Source of the DNA: an uncultured Prevotella sp.
GTDB taxonomy: Bacteria > Bacteroidota > Bacteroidia > Bacteroidales > Bacteroidaceae
DNA length: 37,836 bases
Direction of reading: 5' to 3'
NCBI GenBank assembly: GCA_934183355.1
Contig: CAKPST010000010.1
Location: forward strand, 1 to 37,836
The notes below the pieces were generated by a model, which was not told the origin of the DNA, did not search any database, and saw only the letters and a program-made list of their open reading frames with translations. How positions within the stretch are numbered: the stretch's first letter is position 1; each line of letters starts with the position of its first letter. Position numbers and translations under genes: made by a program. Below are positions 1 to 9,089 of this stretch, in pieces.

Positions 1-390
1 GAGGGAGGGAAAAAGAGAAGAGGTGAGAATCCTCTAAAAATAGGGCTTACGCCCTATCCTATATTATGCCGTCCCTTCGGGACTACAAGGGCTTATTACA
101 ACCCGTACTAAGCCCATGTACTACCTGTACGAGGGCTTAGTACTACTTGTACGGGGGCATCTATACGCCTCACCCTGCCCCATGGCAGATGCCACCCCAT
201 AAATGGCAGATAGGATGGTACATATTGCCGATTTGCGGCAATGTACCATCCTATACTAAGCGCTTATAATCAACTACTTACAACGTTATCTGGTCTGTTT
301 GTGGCAGATGGCAGATGAAAACGCAAAACATTACTGCATAACAAGAATACAGTCACTGCATTATCTAATTGCAGAATGTTGCCCCTTACA
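1..390. repeat. Gene-free palindrome-rich intergenic region
   Basis: I see no credible gene here. The stretch is dense in short inverted repeats: GGGC/GCCC near 43-54, GTCCC/GGGAC at 71-83, and a nested pair in which GTACTAAGCCC (105-115) faces GGGCTTAGTAC (133-143) while CCCGTAC (102-108) faces GTACGGG (149-155). The word TGGCAGAT recurs four times around 183, 204, 302 and 309. It lies beyond the 3' end of the leftward sugar transporter, so a 3' untranslated or REP-like role is possible. No T-run follows any hairpin, so simple intrinsic termination is not obvious. Confidence 0.5.
211..253. repeat. 18-bp inverted repeat with bulge
   Basis: TAGGATGGTACAT at 211-223 pairs perfectly with ATGTACCATCCTA at 241-253, and TGCCG (226-230) pairs with CGGCA (236-240) around a five-base loop. 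Only a two-base bulge (224-225) interrupts the stem. There is no flanking T-tract on either strand, so it resembles a REP-type or structural RNA element more than a rho-independent terminator. It may still protect the 3' end of the leftward lacI-transporter mRNA. Confidence 0.6.
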
Positions 391-1689
391 TCACTTCTTG
401 ATAAACAGTACGCTGCATGCTCCAAGCACAAGCAGCACACCTGCCACAATCATCATATTGCTTTGCACCGAACCAACAAGCGAGAGGATTACTCCTCCTG
501 CTATGGCGGCTATAATCTGTGGCACACAGATGGTGCCATTGAAGAGTCCGAGATAGGCTCCCTTATGTCCGTAGCCCTCAAGGGCGTTGGTGACAAAGGC
601 GAACGGCATGGCGAGCATGGCTGCCCATGCACAACCTATGAGCATGAACGGGAATACGAGCATATTCTTGTCGCCAATGAAGGGGACGATGGCAAAACCG
701 ATGCCGCCAATGACAAGACTCAAGGCATAGGCAAACTTCTCGTTCTTGAACTTTGGCAACGCCATTGCCCACAGCACCGAACCTATAGCTTGCCAGAAGA
801 ACAGCACGCCTACCCAGTTGCCTGCCTCCTGATAGCCCTTCGACGCTACGTCGGTGGTGTGCCATACGGTGTCGGCGATGGTGCCGTTGGTGTAGGTCCA
901 CATATACATGAAGGCTGCCCAGCAGAAGAACTGCACGAGTCCCACCTTCCAGAACATCGACGGAGCATTCTTCAGCAGCTCTATCCAGTTGGCGCTCTTC
1001 TCCTCTGCCTCTGGATTTGCCTCGTTGTATTCGGCATATTCCTCGGGGTTCCATTCCTTCACCTTGAATGTAGTGTAGATGACGCAGAGGATGAGGATGG
1101 CTGCTCCTACGTAGAACGAGTAGATTACAGAGTCGGGAATCACTCCCTTAGGTGCCTCGTTGGCTATGCCGAGAGCCGTGAAGAGGAATGGGAAGACATA
1201 TCCCACGAGCGAACCCGAGTTGCACAAGAACGACTGTATGGAATAAGCCAGCGACTTCTGCTTCTCGTTGACCATGTCGCCCACGAGCATCTTGAATGGC
1301 TGCATAGCCATATTGATGCTGGTGTCGAGAAACATCAGCGACACAAGTCCGAATATCATTGCCGTGCCTACAGCCATGCCGAACGAGCCTGCATTAGGCA
1401 ACAGACACATCACAGCCACTGCCACAGCGGCTCCTACAAACAGATAGGGTATGCGTCGACCGAATCGACACCATGTGCGGTCGCTCAGTGTGCCTATGAT
1501 GGGCTGCACGAGGATGCCCATCAGCGGTGGAAGTATCCAGAAGTAGCTCAGACTATGAGGGTCGGCACCAAGTGTTGCGAATATGCGCGATATGTTGGCA
1601 CTCTGTAAGGCGTAGGCTATCTGTACGCCGAAGAATCCGAAACTGAGGTTCCACAGTTTCCAGAAACTAAGATTTGGTTTTGGTTTCAT
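391..1689 (-). CDS. MFS sugar transporter, SLC45/GPH-like (putative maltose/maltodextrin importer)
   Basis: A 432-residue, very hydrophobic polytopic protein with about 12 predicted membrane segments. Residues 70-82 hold a D-R-x4-RFGRRIPY loop, resembling the GRRRPY signature of the plant sucrose carrier/SLC45 branch of the major facilitator superfamily. It begins 27 bp after the lacI stop, so both are probably one leftward transcript. Beside a starch-uptake locus its likely job is moving maltose or short maltodextrins from periplasm to cytosol, where the GH77 enzyme encoded at 10778 can use them. The family and membrane location are well supported; the substrate is inferred from context. A long ORF on the opposite strand across this gene is a shadow. 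Confidence 0.85.
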   Translation of the reverse strand: MKPKPNLSFWKLWNLSFGFFGVQIAYALQSANISRIFATLGADPHSLSYFWILPPLMGILVQPIIGTLSDRTWCRFGRRIPYLFVGAAVAVAVMCLLPNAGSFGMAVGTAMIFGLVSLMFLDTSINMAMQPFKMLVGDMVNEKQKSLAYSIQSFLCNSGSLVGYVFPFLFTALGIANEAPKGVIPDSVIYSFYVGAAILILCVIYTTFKVKEWNPEEYAEYNEANPEAEEKSANWIELLKNAPSMFWKVGLVQFFCWAAFMYMWTYTNGTIADTVWHTTDVASKGYQEAGNWVGVLFFWQAIGSVLWAMALPKFKNEKFAYALSLVIGGIGFAIVPFIGDKNMLVFPFMLIGCAWAAMLAMPFAFVTNALEGYGHKGAYLGLFNGTICVPQIIAAIAGGVILSLVGSVQSNMMIVAGVLLVLGACSVLFIKK

Positions 1690-1716
1690 TGTTATTTTGG
1701 TTTTTTAATTCATTTT

Positions 1717-2736
1717 TTAGCTTCTTGTGGTTTGGCGCACAATGAGTCGGGTGCGCACTACTCGCTTCTCTATTTTGTCCTTGGGCAAGAGTCCTTCCAC
1801 CTTGTCCATAAGTATAGTAGCAGCCTCGTTGCCCACCTTGATACCTCGCTGCTCTACGGTGGTGAGCTGTGGGTCGCAGGCTATGGCACGCTCGCCATTG
1901 GTGAATCCGCACACCGACACATCGCCAGGCACGTCAAATCCCATGTGCTTGGCAGTGTATAGTGTGCCTATGGCAGTGTCGTCGTTGACGCAGAAGAAGG
2001 CGTCGGGGCGGTCGTCGCGCTTTAGCACTTCGGGTGTCATGCGCTCAGCCTCCTCACGGTTGTCGCATTCGTACACCAGTGATGGGTCGGGCTGTAGTCC
2101 AGCCTTGAGCAGTGCGTCGCGATAGCCGTTATATCGGTTGCGTCCCAGCACCGTGTTGCCGTGCATGCCATAGTAGGCTATGCGCTTACATCCAGTCTCG
2201 GCAAGATGTCTGACGGCGGCGAACGCTCCCTGATAGTCGTCCACCACTACGAGCGATGCATTGATGCCAGTGCAGATGCGGTCGTAGAATACGAGTGGTA
2301 TGCCGCGGTCGATGAGCGACTGGAAGTGGTCGTACTTTATAGTCTGCTTAGCTTGCGACACGATTACTCCGCACACCTGGTGTGCTTCGAACATCTGGCA
2401 CAGCTGCACCTCGCGTTCGTACGACTCTCGTGATGTTGTGGCGATGATGCGGTAGTCGCGCTGTGACGCTGCCGCCTCTATGCCGTTAAGAATTGTTGAG
2501 AAATAATAATGTGTAAATTCGGGCACGATGACTCCGATTACTTTCACCGGTTTGCGTCGCGAGTTGCGTAGCGACTTGGCGATGTCGTTGGGATAAAAGT
2601 TTTGAGCGCGTGCATATTCGCATATAGTGCGACGTTTGTTCTCGCTTACACGCTCCGAGCCATTAAGCGCTCTTGAAACAGTTGCAATTGAAACGCCGAA
2701 ATATTCGGCTATATCCTTCATTGTTGTAGGTTGCAT
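1717..2736 (-). CDS. LacI-family transcriptional regulator of the alpha-glucan locus
   Basis: A 339-residue LacI/GalR regulator. The N-terminal helix-turn-helix covers about residues 5-50 (MKDIAEYFGVS then IATVSRALNG), followed by a hinge (about 50-60) and a periplasmic-binding-protein-like ligand domain to the end. The gene is divergent from susC and shares a 324-bp control region containing two LacI-type palindromes (2883-2896 and 2902-2915). A third copy precedes malQ at 10568, so this protein probably controls its own operon, susCDEF and malQ. The B. thetaiotaomicron sus locus uses a membrane-bound SusR instead. Operator placement far upstream of each promoter suggests activation, although repression by looping is possible. 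The effector, probably a malto-oligosaccharide, is inferred. Confidence 0.93.
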   Translation of the reverse strand: MQPTTMKDIAEYFGVSIATVSRALNGSERVSENKRRTICEYARAQNFYPNDIAKSLRNSRRKPVKVIGVIVPEFTHYYFSTILNGIEAAASQRDYRIIATTSRESYEREVQLCQMFEAHQVCGVIVSQAKQTIKYDHFQSLIDRGIPLVFYDRICTGINASLVVVDDYQGAFAAVRHLAETGCKRIAYYGMHGNTVLGRNRYNGYRDALLKAGLQPDPSLVYECDNREEAERMTPEVLKRDDRPDAFFCVNDDTAIGTLYTAKHMGFDVPGDVSVCGFTNGERAIACDPQLTTVEQRGIKVGNEAATILMDKVEGLLPKDKIEKRVVRTRLIVRQTTRS

Positions 2737-2820
2737 TTCTTACGATTTTTTGGGGTTATTCTTTCTATTGAAGTTTGTTTGTAATAAAGAGTAGTTATTG
2801 GGTTTAATTCTTTCTGCGTG

Positions 2821-2850
2821 CAAAGTTACCACATATTTTTTAATTGGCAA
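2821..2850 (-). promoter_or_regulatory. lacI-transporter promoter
   Basis: On the minus strand TTG (2850-2848) is followed after 19 bp by TAACTTTG (2828-2821), matching the Bacteroidetes -33/-7 arrangement. Transcription would start near 2814, giving a leader of about 78 nt before the lacI ATG at 2736. The centre of operator 2883-2896 lies 65 bp upstream of this -7 box. Confidence 0.65.
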
Positions 2851-2864
2851 TGCTACAATCATTT

Positions 2865-2878
2865 TTGATGCACATCAA
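2865..2878. promoter_or_regulatory. Small inverted repeat beside operators
   Basis: TTGATG (2865-2870) and CATCAA (2873-2878) form an inverted repeat with a two-base centre, immediately left of the LacI operators. It does not match the operator consensus. It could be a site for a second regulator or simply chance. Confidence 0.25.
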
Positions 2879-2882
2879 TGTG

Positions 2883-2896
2883 TGCAAACGTTTACA
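2883..2896. promoter_or_regulatory. LacI-family operator 1 (lacI side)
   Basis: TGCAAACGTTTACA is a near-perfect palindrome around the central CG, with the AAACGTTT core typical of LacI/GalR-family sites. Its centre (2889.5) is 65 bp from the centre of the lacI -7 box (2821-2828). Confidence 0.8.
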
Positions 2897-2901
2897 TCGA
2901 T

Positions 2902-2915
2902 TGCAAACGTTTGCA
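2902..2915. promoter_or_regulatory. LacI-family operator 2 (susC side)
   Basis: TGCAAACGTTTGCA is a perfect 14-bp palindrome. It lies 19 bp centre-to-centre from operator 1, with a 5-bp spacer, roughly two helical turns. Its centre (2908.5) is 66 bp upstream of the centre of the proposed susC -7 box (2971-2978). Confidence 0.85.
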
Positions 2916-2970
2916 CTCTAAAAAACAAATATTTAAGCCTCTGAAGTGTACAACCTACTATTTTTGATAA

Positions 2971-2978
2971 TAATTTTG
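2971..2978 (+). promoter_or_regulatory. susC promoter -7 box
   Basis: TAATTTTG fits TAnnTTTG and would start transcription near 2985, leaving a leader of about 75 nt before susC. No TTTG or TTG element is present 19-20 bp upstream, in contrast to the lacI and nan promoters. That is consistent with an activator-dependent promoter. A second match, TATTTTTG at 2959-2966, cannot be excluded. Confidence 0.5.
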
Positions 2979-3060
2979 CAGCACAGTTCAATAAGAGACC
3001 GATATTGAAGACAATTAAAAACCGAAATATCAAACAATTTATTAAATAATTAAAGCTACA

Positions 3061-6000
3061 ATGATGAAGCAGGTTAAATTCCAAAGTGCCATCAGAACAG
3101 CTGCGCTTGGCGCAACAATGTTTCTGTCGGCAAGTGCCTTTGCGCAGCAGATGGTTGTGAAGGGTAACGTAGTAGACGAGACCGGCGAGCCAGTCATCGG
3201 CGCTTCCGTCAAGGTTGTTGGCGGACAGGTTGGTGCGGTGACCGACATCGACGGCAATTTCTCTATCAATGCCGACAAGAAGGCAGTGATTGAAATCACT
3301 TACATCGGCTATGAGCCGGTGAAGATTCAGGCAGGTCAGAATCTGAAAGTTAAGCTTGCCAACTCTTCTACAACTCTTAATGACGTTGTGGTTATCGGCT
3401 ACGGTGTCGCCAAGAAGAACGACCTCACTGGTTCGGTGACAGCCATCAAGCCTGATGAGAAGAACCGCGCACTCGTCACATCTGCCCAGGAAATGATGCA
3501 GGGCAAGATTGCTGGTGTCAACGTTACTACAAGCAACGGTGGTCCTGGCGGTGGCGCTTCTATCCGTATTCGTGGCGGTTCGTCACTGAACGCCTCTAAC
3601 GACCCATTGATCGTTATCGACGGTATGGCTATGGACAACCAGGGTGTTAAGGGTGCTCCTAACGGACTGGCTATGGTCAACCCTAACGATATTGAGAGTT
3701 TCACAGTGTTGAAGGATGCTTCGGCTACTGCCATCTATGGTTCGCGTGGTTCGAATGGTGTCATCATCATCACCACTAAGAAGGGCCGTGGCAACATGAA
3801 GCCACAAGTTAGCTACTCTGGCAACGTGTCTATGTCTATGCTTGCCAAGAAGTTTGACGTGCTCGACGGCAACGAATATCGCAAGTTTGTCAACGAATAC
3901 TATGGCGAGGACAGCGATGCTGCCAAACTCTTGGGTACAGCCAACACCGACTGGCAGGACGAAATCTACCGCACTGCCATCTCTACCGACCACAACGTCA
4001 CTGTACAGGGTGGTTTGAAGAATATGCCTTACCGCGTGAGCCTTGGCTATACCGACCAGAACGGTATCCTCAAGGGTGGCAACTATCAGCGCTATACAGC
4101 CAGTGTCAACCTCTCGCCATCATTCTTCCAGGACCACTTGAAGGTGAACGCCAATGGTAAGTTCATGTATGCCAAGACCAAGTATGCCAACAACGACGCT
4201 GTAGGCGAGGCTCTGCGCATGGATCCTACCCAGCCTGTATCTTCTAAGGCTGACGCATTCAAGAACTATGGTGGATACTTCTGCTGGACTCAGCCTGCTG
4301 GAGATCAGAGCAAACTGCCTGCTGCCGAGTTCCCAACTATCGCCAACACCAACGCTGCCAAGAACCCTGTGGCTCTGTTGAATGAGAAGGACGACCGCGC
4401 CAACTCATACGACTTCCTTGGCAATATTGAGGTTGACTATAAGGTACACGGTTTTGAGGACTTGCGTTTGCACATGAACGCTTCGGGCGACTGGGCTAAC
4501 GGCAAGCAAGAGACCGACTATGCAACATGGGGTCCGTCTAACTTCGGATGGGGCAACTCAGGCTTCACCAAGGAGAACAAGTACAACCTGCAGTACTCTG
4601 CATACGCTCAATATTATAAGGACTTTGCCAAGACACAGCACTTCGACATCATGGGTGGCTACGAGTGGACACACGTGAAGTATTGGGGCAATGAGTTCTA
4701 TCGCGACACACGCACAGAGGCAGGTCTGTCGGCAAGCCAGATAGCATCGCTCACCGATAAGGACTACAACTCTTACAAGAAGAATGAGTGGAAGCAGGAG
4801 TACTACATCGTTTCGTTCTTCGGACGTATGGGCTACACAGCCTTCGACCGCTACATGCTCACAGCAACACTTCGTCGCGACGGTTCTTCACGCTTCAAGG
4901 AGCACTGGGCAACATTCCCTGCCTTCGCATTCGGATGGAAGATTAATGAGGAGAAGTTCCTCAAGAACGTGAGCTGGATGGACGAGTTGAAGCTCCGCCT
5001 CGGCTATGGCAAGACTGGTCAGCAGGATGGTATCGGCAACTACGTATATTTTGCTTCATACAACGAGAATATCAACTCTACAAACGGTCGCTATCCGTTG
5101 GTTGGCGTAAATGACAATGGTATCATGGCACGTCCTGATGCCTACAACCAGAACTTGAAGTGGGAGACTACCGACACATACAACGTAGGTCTTGACTTCT
5201 CATTCTTGCGCGACCGTGTTCGTGGTAGCGTAGACTACTACTATCGCAAGACCACCGACCTCATCAACACTGCATCTGTATCGGCAGGTTCTAACTTCCG
5301 TAACCAGGTGACATCAAACATCGGTTCGCTTGAGAACAAAGGTATTGAGGCATCGCTCACCGTTCGTCCTATCCAGACTAAGGACTGGCAGCTTGAGGTG
5401 ACAGGCAACTTCACCTACAACAAGAACGAGATTACAGAGCTCACCGGTGAGTCGGCTATCGTGAAGACTGGTGGCATCGATGCAGGTACTGGCAACACTT
5501 GCCAGGTACACACTGTAGGCAAACCAGCCAGCTCATTCTATGTTTATCAGCAGGTTTACGGTGCCGATGGCAAGCCATTGGAAGGCGTAGTAGTCGACCG
5601 CAACGGCGACGGCAACATTTCGGAAGCCGACCGCTACTGCTACAAGAGCCCGGCAGCTCCTTACCTCGCAGGTTTGGCAGTACGTGCTCAGTATAAGAAC
5701 TGGGACCTCGGATTCAATCTCCGTGGCTCGTTCGGCAACTATGTATTCAACGACCGTCAGGCAGGCTATGTCAACACAAGCAAGCGTTATGACGACTCGT
5801 TCAGCTATCTGCAGAACACCACACCTACAGGCTTGTCTAACAAGTGGACTACCTACAACTGGGTGCTCACCGACTACTTCGTAGAGAACGCTTCGTTCGT
5901 GAAGCTCGACAACATCACTCTCGGCTACTCGTTCGACCAGCTCTTCAAGTCGGGCAGCTACAAGGGACTCTCAGGCCGTGTATACTTGACAGCTACCAAC

Positions 6001-6114
6001 GTGGCAACCATCACCAAGTACTCAGGTCAGGACCCAGAGGTGTTCGGAGGTATCGACAACTCTATCTATCCGCGTCCATTCTCAATGACACTCGGTGTGA
6101 ACATCAACTTCTAA
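3061..6114 (+). CDS. susC: SusC-like TonB-dependent outer-membrane transporter
   Basis: A 1017-residue protein with the SusC/RagA architecture: signal peptide (about 1-28, ending ASAFAQ), carboxypeptidase-regulatory-like domain (about 32-115, with VVDETGEPVIGASV), plug domain (about 115-240, with DVVVIGYG and IRIRGGSSL, then IYGSRGSNGVIIITTKKG), and a beta-barrel to the C-terminal F. It would import maltodextrins across the outer membrane using TonB energy. susD follows after 34 bp and susE/susF after that, so it heads a susCDEF transcript. The start is the first of two adjacent ATG codons, so the second (3064) is equally possible. Starch specificity rests on the surrounding GH13/GH77 genes and SusE/F. 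Confidence 0.96.
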   Translation: MMKQVKFQSAIRTAALGATMFLSASAFAQQMVVKGNVVDETGEPVIGASVKVVGGQVGAVTDIDGNFSINADKKAVIEITYIGYEPVKIQAGQNLKVKLANSSTTLNDVVVIGYGVAKKNDLTGSVTAIKPDEKNRALVTSAQEMMQGKIAGVNVTTSNGGPGGGASIRIRGGSSLNASNDPLIVIDGMAMDNQGVKGAPNGLAMVNPNDIESFTVLKDASATAIYGSRGSNGVIIITTKKGRGNMKPQVSYSGNVSMSMLAKKFDVLDGNEYRKFVNEYYGEDSDAAKLLGTANTDWQDEIYRTAISTDHNVTVQGGLKNMPYRVSLGYTDQNGILKGGNYQRYTASVNLSPSFFQDHLKVNANGKFMYAKTKYANNDAVGEALRMDPTQPVSSKADAFKNYGGYFCWTQPAGDQSKLPAAEFPTIANTNAAKNPVALLNEKDDRANSYDFLGNIEVDYKVHGFEDLRLHMNASGDWANGKQETDYATWGPSNFGWGNSGFTKENKYNLQYSAYAQYYKDFAKTQHFDIMGGYEWTHVKYWGNEFYRDTRTEAGLSASQIASLTDKDYNSYKKNEWKQEYYIVSFFGRMGYTAFDRYMLTATLRRDGSSRFKEHWATFPAFAFGWKINEEKFLKNVSWMDELKLRLGYGKTGQQDGIGNYVYFASYNENINSTNGRYPLVGVNDNGIMARPDAYNQNLKWETTDTYNVGLDFSFLRDRVRGSVDYYYRKTTDLINTASVSAGSNFRNQVTSNIGSLENKGIEASLTVRPIQTKDWQLEVTGNFTYNKNEITELTGESAIVKTGGIDAGTGNTCQVHTVGKPASSFYVYQQVYGADGKPLEGVVVDRNGDGNISEADRYCYKSPAAPYLAGLAVRAQYKNWDLGFNLRGSFGNYVFNDRQAGYVNTSKRYDDSFSYLQNTTPTGLSNKWTTYNWVLTDYFVENASFVKLDNITLGYSFDQLFKSGSYKGLSGRVYLTATNVATITKYSGQDPEVFGGIDNSIYPRPFSMTLGVNINF

Positions 6115-6148
6115 TTAAGCAAACAAACATTTTAAAGGTAAACGTATT

Positions 6149-7771
6149 ATGAACTTCAGATATTTCAAAAATATACTTCCTGCGGCAGCCCTCATTCTTG
6201 CGACAGCTGGCATGAGTTCTTGCGTAGGCGACCTTGATGTTACTCCTATCGACCCATCAACCAACATGACAGTCAACGAGCCTGCACTCTTCACTAAGTG
6301 CTATGCCAACATGGCTCTTGCAGGTCAGACAGGTCCTGACGGCGACTGCGACATCGACGGTCTTGACGGTGGTACAACAGGTTTCATTCGCCAGCTCTTC
6401 AACACTCAGGAGCTTCCTACCGACGAGTCAATCTGTAACTGGGGCGACCCTGGTATCGACCAGTTTGACTATGGTACATGGGACTCATCACACCCGATGA
6501 TTGCTGGTTTCTACTTCCGTCTGTATGCAGGTATCGACTACTGCAACCACTATCTCGACGTGTGTGCAGGTGTCAACGAGCAGCGCGAGGCAGAGGTTCG
6601 CTTCCTCCGCGCACTCTACTACTACTATCTGCTCGACGCATTCGGCAATGTGCCGTTCGCAACAGCCATCTCGGCTGAGTCGCCAGAGCAGGTTAAGCGT
6701 GCCGACCTCTATACATGGATAGAGACAGAACTTAAGGAAATCAAGGACAAGCTCGCAGCTCCTGCTGCACGCAACAGCAGCCAGGAAGGCTACGGACGTG
6801 CCGATCAGGATGCAGCCAACCTGCTCCTCGCTCGTCTCTACCTCAACGCCGAGATTTACACTGGCACTGCTCACTGGGCAGAAGCCAAGGAGTATGCCGA
6901 GAAGGTAATCAACGGCCCGCACAAGCTCTTCACCGACAAGTCGGCAAGCTATGATGCCAACTGTGGCTTCTCTCCTTATCAGATGCTCTTCATGGGCGAC
7001 AACGGCGAGAGTGGCGCTTCAGCAGAGTCAATCCTCTCTATAAAGCAGGACGGTGTAACATCAGCAGCTTATGGTTGCACACTGTTCATCATGGCTTCTA
7101 CATGGAAGAGCGACATGGATGTAGACGGCAACTATGGCACATCTGAGTTCTGGTCGGGCAACCGCGCACGCTCTCAGTTTGTCAAGAAGTTCTTCCCGAA
7201 CGCCGACCCAACTCCTAACGACATCAAGGGTACTGTAGCCGAGGCTAAGGACGACCGTGCACTGCTCTACGGCAAGGACCGCGAACTTGTAGTGACAAAG
7301 CAGGGCGAATTTACATCAGGCTACTCAGTAGGCAAGTTCCGCAACACATATTCTACAGGTTCGCAGCCTCATCACGCTAAGTTCTGCGACACCGACTTCT
7401 TCTTGATGCGTGCTGGCGAGGCTTACCTCATCGCTGCCGAGTGCGACGCACGTCTCAACGGCGGTGTGACTTCAGCTACTGGTACAGGCTATGTGAACGC
7501 CCTCCGCGATCGTGCTCATGCTGCAACACAGAGCCAGTGGTCGGTCAACCAGATTCTCGACGAGCGTGCACGTGAGCTCTACTATGAGGGCTTCCGCCGC
7601 ACCGACCTCATCCGCTACGGATTGTTCCACTCTAACGAGTATGTATGGGACTACAAGGGTGGTGTACAGAAGGGCGTAGGCTTCTCTAAGGACCGCTGCC
7701 TCTATCCGTTGCCAGCCGACGACGTGAATGCTAACCCCAACCTTAAGGGCAACCAGAACCCTGGATACTAA
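6149..7771 (+). CDS. susD: SusD-like starch-binding surface lipoprotein
   Basis: A 540-residue RagB/SusD-family lipoprotein, close to the roughly 550 residues of classical SusD. The signal peptide ends in a lipobox (MSSC) with the lipidated Cys at residue 25. The N-terminal half contains the helical SusD fold (REAEVRFLRALYYYYLLDAFGNVPF near 145-170), and the C-terminus carries the usual family ending with ILDERARELYYEGFRRTDLIR (near 470-490) and a PLP segment near the end. It is predicted to cap the SusC barrel and capture glucan chains at the cell surface. It is translated from the susC message with a 34-bp gap. Confidence 0.95.
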   Translation: MNFRYFKNILPAAALILATAGMSSCVGDLDVTPIDPSTNMTVNEPALFTKCYANMALAGQTGPDGDCDIDGLDGGTTGFIRQLFNTQELPTDESICNWGDPGIDQFDYGTWDSSHPMIAGFYFRLYAGIDYCNHYLDVCAGVNEQREAEVRFLRALYYYYLLDAFGNVPFATAISAESPEQVKRADLYTWIETELKEIKDKLAAPAARNSSQEGYGRADQDAANLLLARLYLNAEIYTGTAHWAEAKEYAEKVINGPHKLFTDKSASYDANCGFSPYQMLFMGDNGESGASAESILSIKQDGVTSAAYGCTLFIMASTWKSDMDVDGNYGTSEFWSGNRARSQFVKKFFPNADPTPNDIKGTVAEAKDDRALLYGKDRELVVTKQGEFTSGYSVGKFRNTYSTGSQPHHAKFCDTDFFLMRAGEAYLIAAECDARLNGGVTSATGTGYVNALRDRAHAATQSQWSVNQILDERARELYYEGFRRTDLIRYGLFHSNEYVWDYKGGVQKGVGFSKDRCLYPLPADDVNANPNLKGNQNPGY

Positions 7772-7810
7772 TAACAATAGTATAATAACAATAAAAACGA
7801 ATCAATTATT

Positions 7811-9061
7811 ATGAAAAAGATATTTTCATACGCACTGATGATGATCGCCACTATGGTGGCGTTCACATCATGCGAAAGCGACCAGGACTCAAATCCGACT
7901 CTCATCACTCCGACAGAGTTCACGGTCAACAATCCTTCGGTGGGCGACGCTCTGGTAGACCTCGAAAAGTCTACGTCGGTGCAGCTGACATGGTCGCAGC
8001 CTAAGTTCACCACAATGAACGCTCCTTTGTCGGCACAGTATCAGGTGCAGCTCTCTACAACAGGCAACTTCACCAATCAGTATGACAACAATGCTGACGA
8101 CAACTCTGCTGCCGACTTCATCGCCATCGACGAGACTTCGACATCATGCAAGGTAGACGTCCCAACTAAGGACATCGCCAAGTGTCTACAGAAGCTCACA
8201 CGCTGGGCAGAGAGCGATGTTCCTGCCGAGCAGAAGGTATACGTTCGTATACGCGCTTTCGTTGCCAACGCTTCGATGGTTGCTGTTTCTGAGGTTTGCT
8301 CAAACGTTATTTCGTTCAACGCAGTGCCTTACTATGTAGTGCTGAAGAACGCTTCTCCTATCATGTGGTATCTCGTAGGTAACATGTTCGGTGCTAAGTG
8401 GGGTTCAGAAATCGGTGTTGACGCTCTGCCTATGTTCATGATTCCTGACTACGAATACGACAAGAAGACTGGTTCGGGCGAGATTGAGTACACCAACTAC
8501 TTCGGTTCGGGCGACTACAAGGACAATAAGGAGAACGACGACTATGGATTCAAGATTCAGAACTCTGCATTCGACTGGAGCACTGGTCTGACTGGTAAGG
8601 ATGGTAAGGAAAAGGGTGTTATCATCAATCGTAACGGTAGCGGTGATGACGGCGGTCATATCTTGGCTCCAGAAGCTGGTTACTACACTATCACCTTGAA
8701 CACAGCCAAGAACGAGGCTAAGATGGTGAAGTATGAGGGTGCAGTGAACGACTACGGTACAATCCAGATTACTGGCTCATTCAACGATTGGGTAGACACT
8801 CCAATGCTCCCGTACAACACTGAGGGCGTTGAGAACCACGCTTGGTACTACGTAATGACAGTTCCTGCTGGCGACCCAATCCAGTTCAAGTTCAAGATTG
8901 CAGACTCATGGGAAACCAACTGGGGCTTCGGTGATGCCGATGGCGATATCAACTACTACGGTACAGCAGGTGCAGGTGGCAAGAACATGGGACTTGGCGA
9001 AGGCAAGTATGTCATCTCATTCAACGACCTTACTGGCCGTTTCAGCATCGTAAAATTGTAA
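7811..9061 (+). CDS. susE: SusE-like surface starch-binding lipoprotein
   Basis: A 416-residue lipoprotein with lipobox FTSC (Cys 21). An N-terminal SusE-type immunoglobulin-like domain (about 25-175) is followed by two starch-binding-like repeats: about 180-305 (starting MWYLVGNMFG) and about 310-416 (ITGSFNDW, then IQFKFKIADSW and a C-terminal FSIVKL strand). Two binding modules is the SusE pattern, against three in SusF. It has no catalytic motifs; its role is holding starch or maltodextrin at the surface. It lies between susD (39-bp gap) and susF (28-bp gap). Confidence 0.88.
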   Translation: MKKIFSYALMMIATMVAFTSCESDQDSNPTLITPTEFTVNNPSVGDALVDLEKSTSVQLTWSQPKFTTMNAPLSAQYQVQLSTTGNFTNQYDNNADDNSAADFIAIDETSTSCKVDVPTKDIAKCLQKLTRWAESDVPAEQKVYVRIRAFVANASMVAVSEVCSNVISFNAVPYYVVLKNASPIMWYLVGNMFGAKWGSEIGVDALPMFMIPDYEYDKKTGSGEIEYTNYFGSGDYKDNKENDDYGFKIQNSAFDWSTGLTGKDGKEKGVIINRNGSGDDGGHILAPEAGYYTITLNTAKNEAKMVKYEGAVNDYGTIQITGSFNDWVDTPMLPYNTEGVENHAWYYVMTVPAGDPIQFKFKIADSWETNWGFGDADGDINYYGTAGAGGKNMGLGEGKYVISFNDLTGRFSIVKL

Positions 9062-9089
9062 AAAAAATAATTAAAGTCAGAATACTATT

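Noticed and set aside
211..253. Inverted repeat as a rho-independent terminator for the lacI-transporter operon
   Set aside because: Strong stem but no T-tract on the minus strand side.
376..1608. 410-codon open frame on the plus strand opposite the sugar transporter
   Set aside because: It lies antisense to a clear 12-helix transporter. Its His/Glu/Cys-rich, low-complexity-looking translation matches no family and is typical of shadow frames in this codon usage.
2959..2966. TATTTTTG as the susC -7 box
   Set aside because: It fits the consensus, but TAATTTTG at 2971 gives a spacing to the operator (66 bp) that matches lacI and malQ. Not fully excluded.
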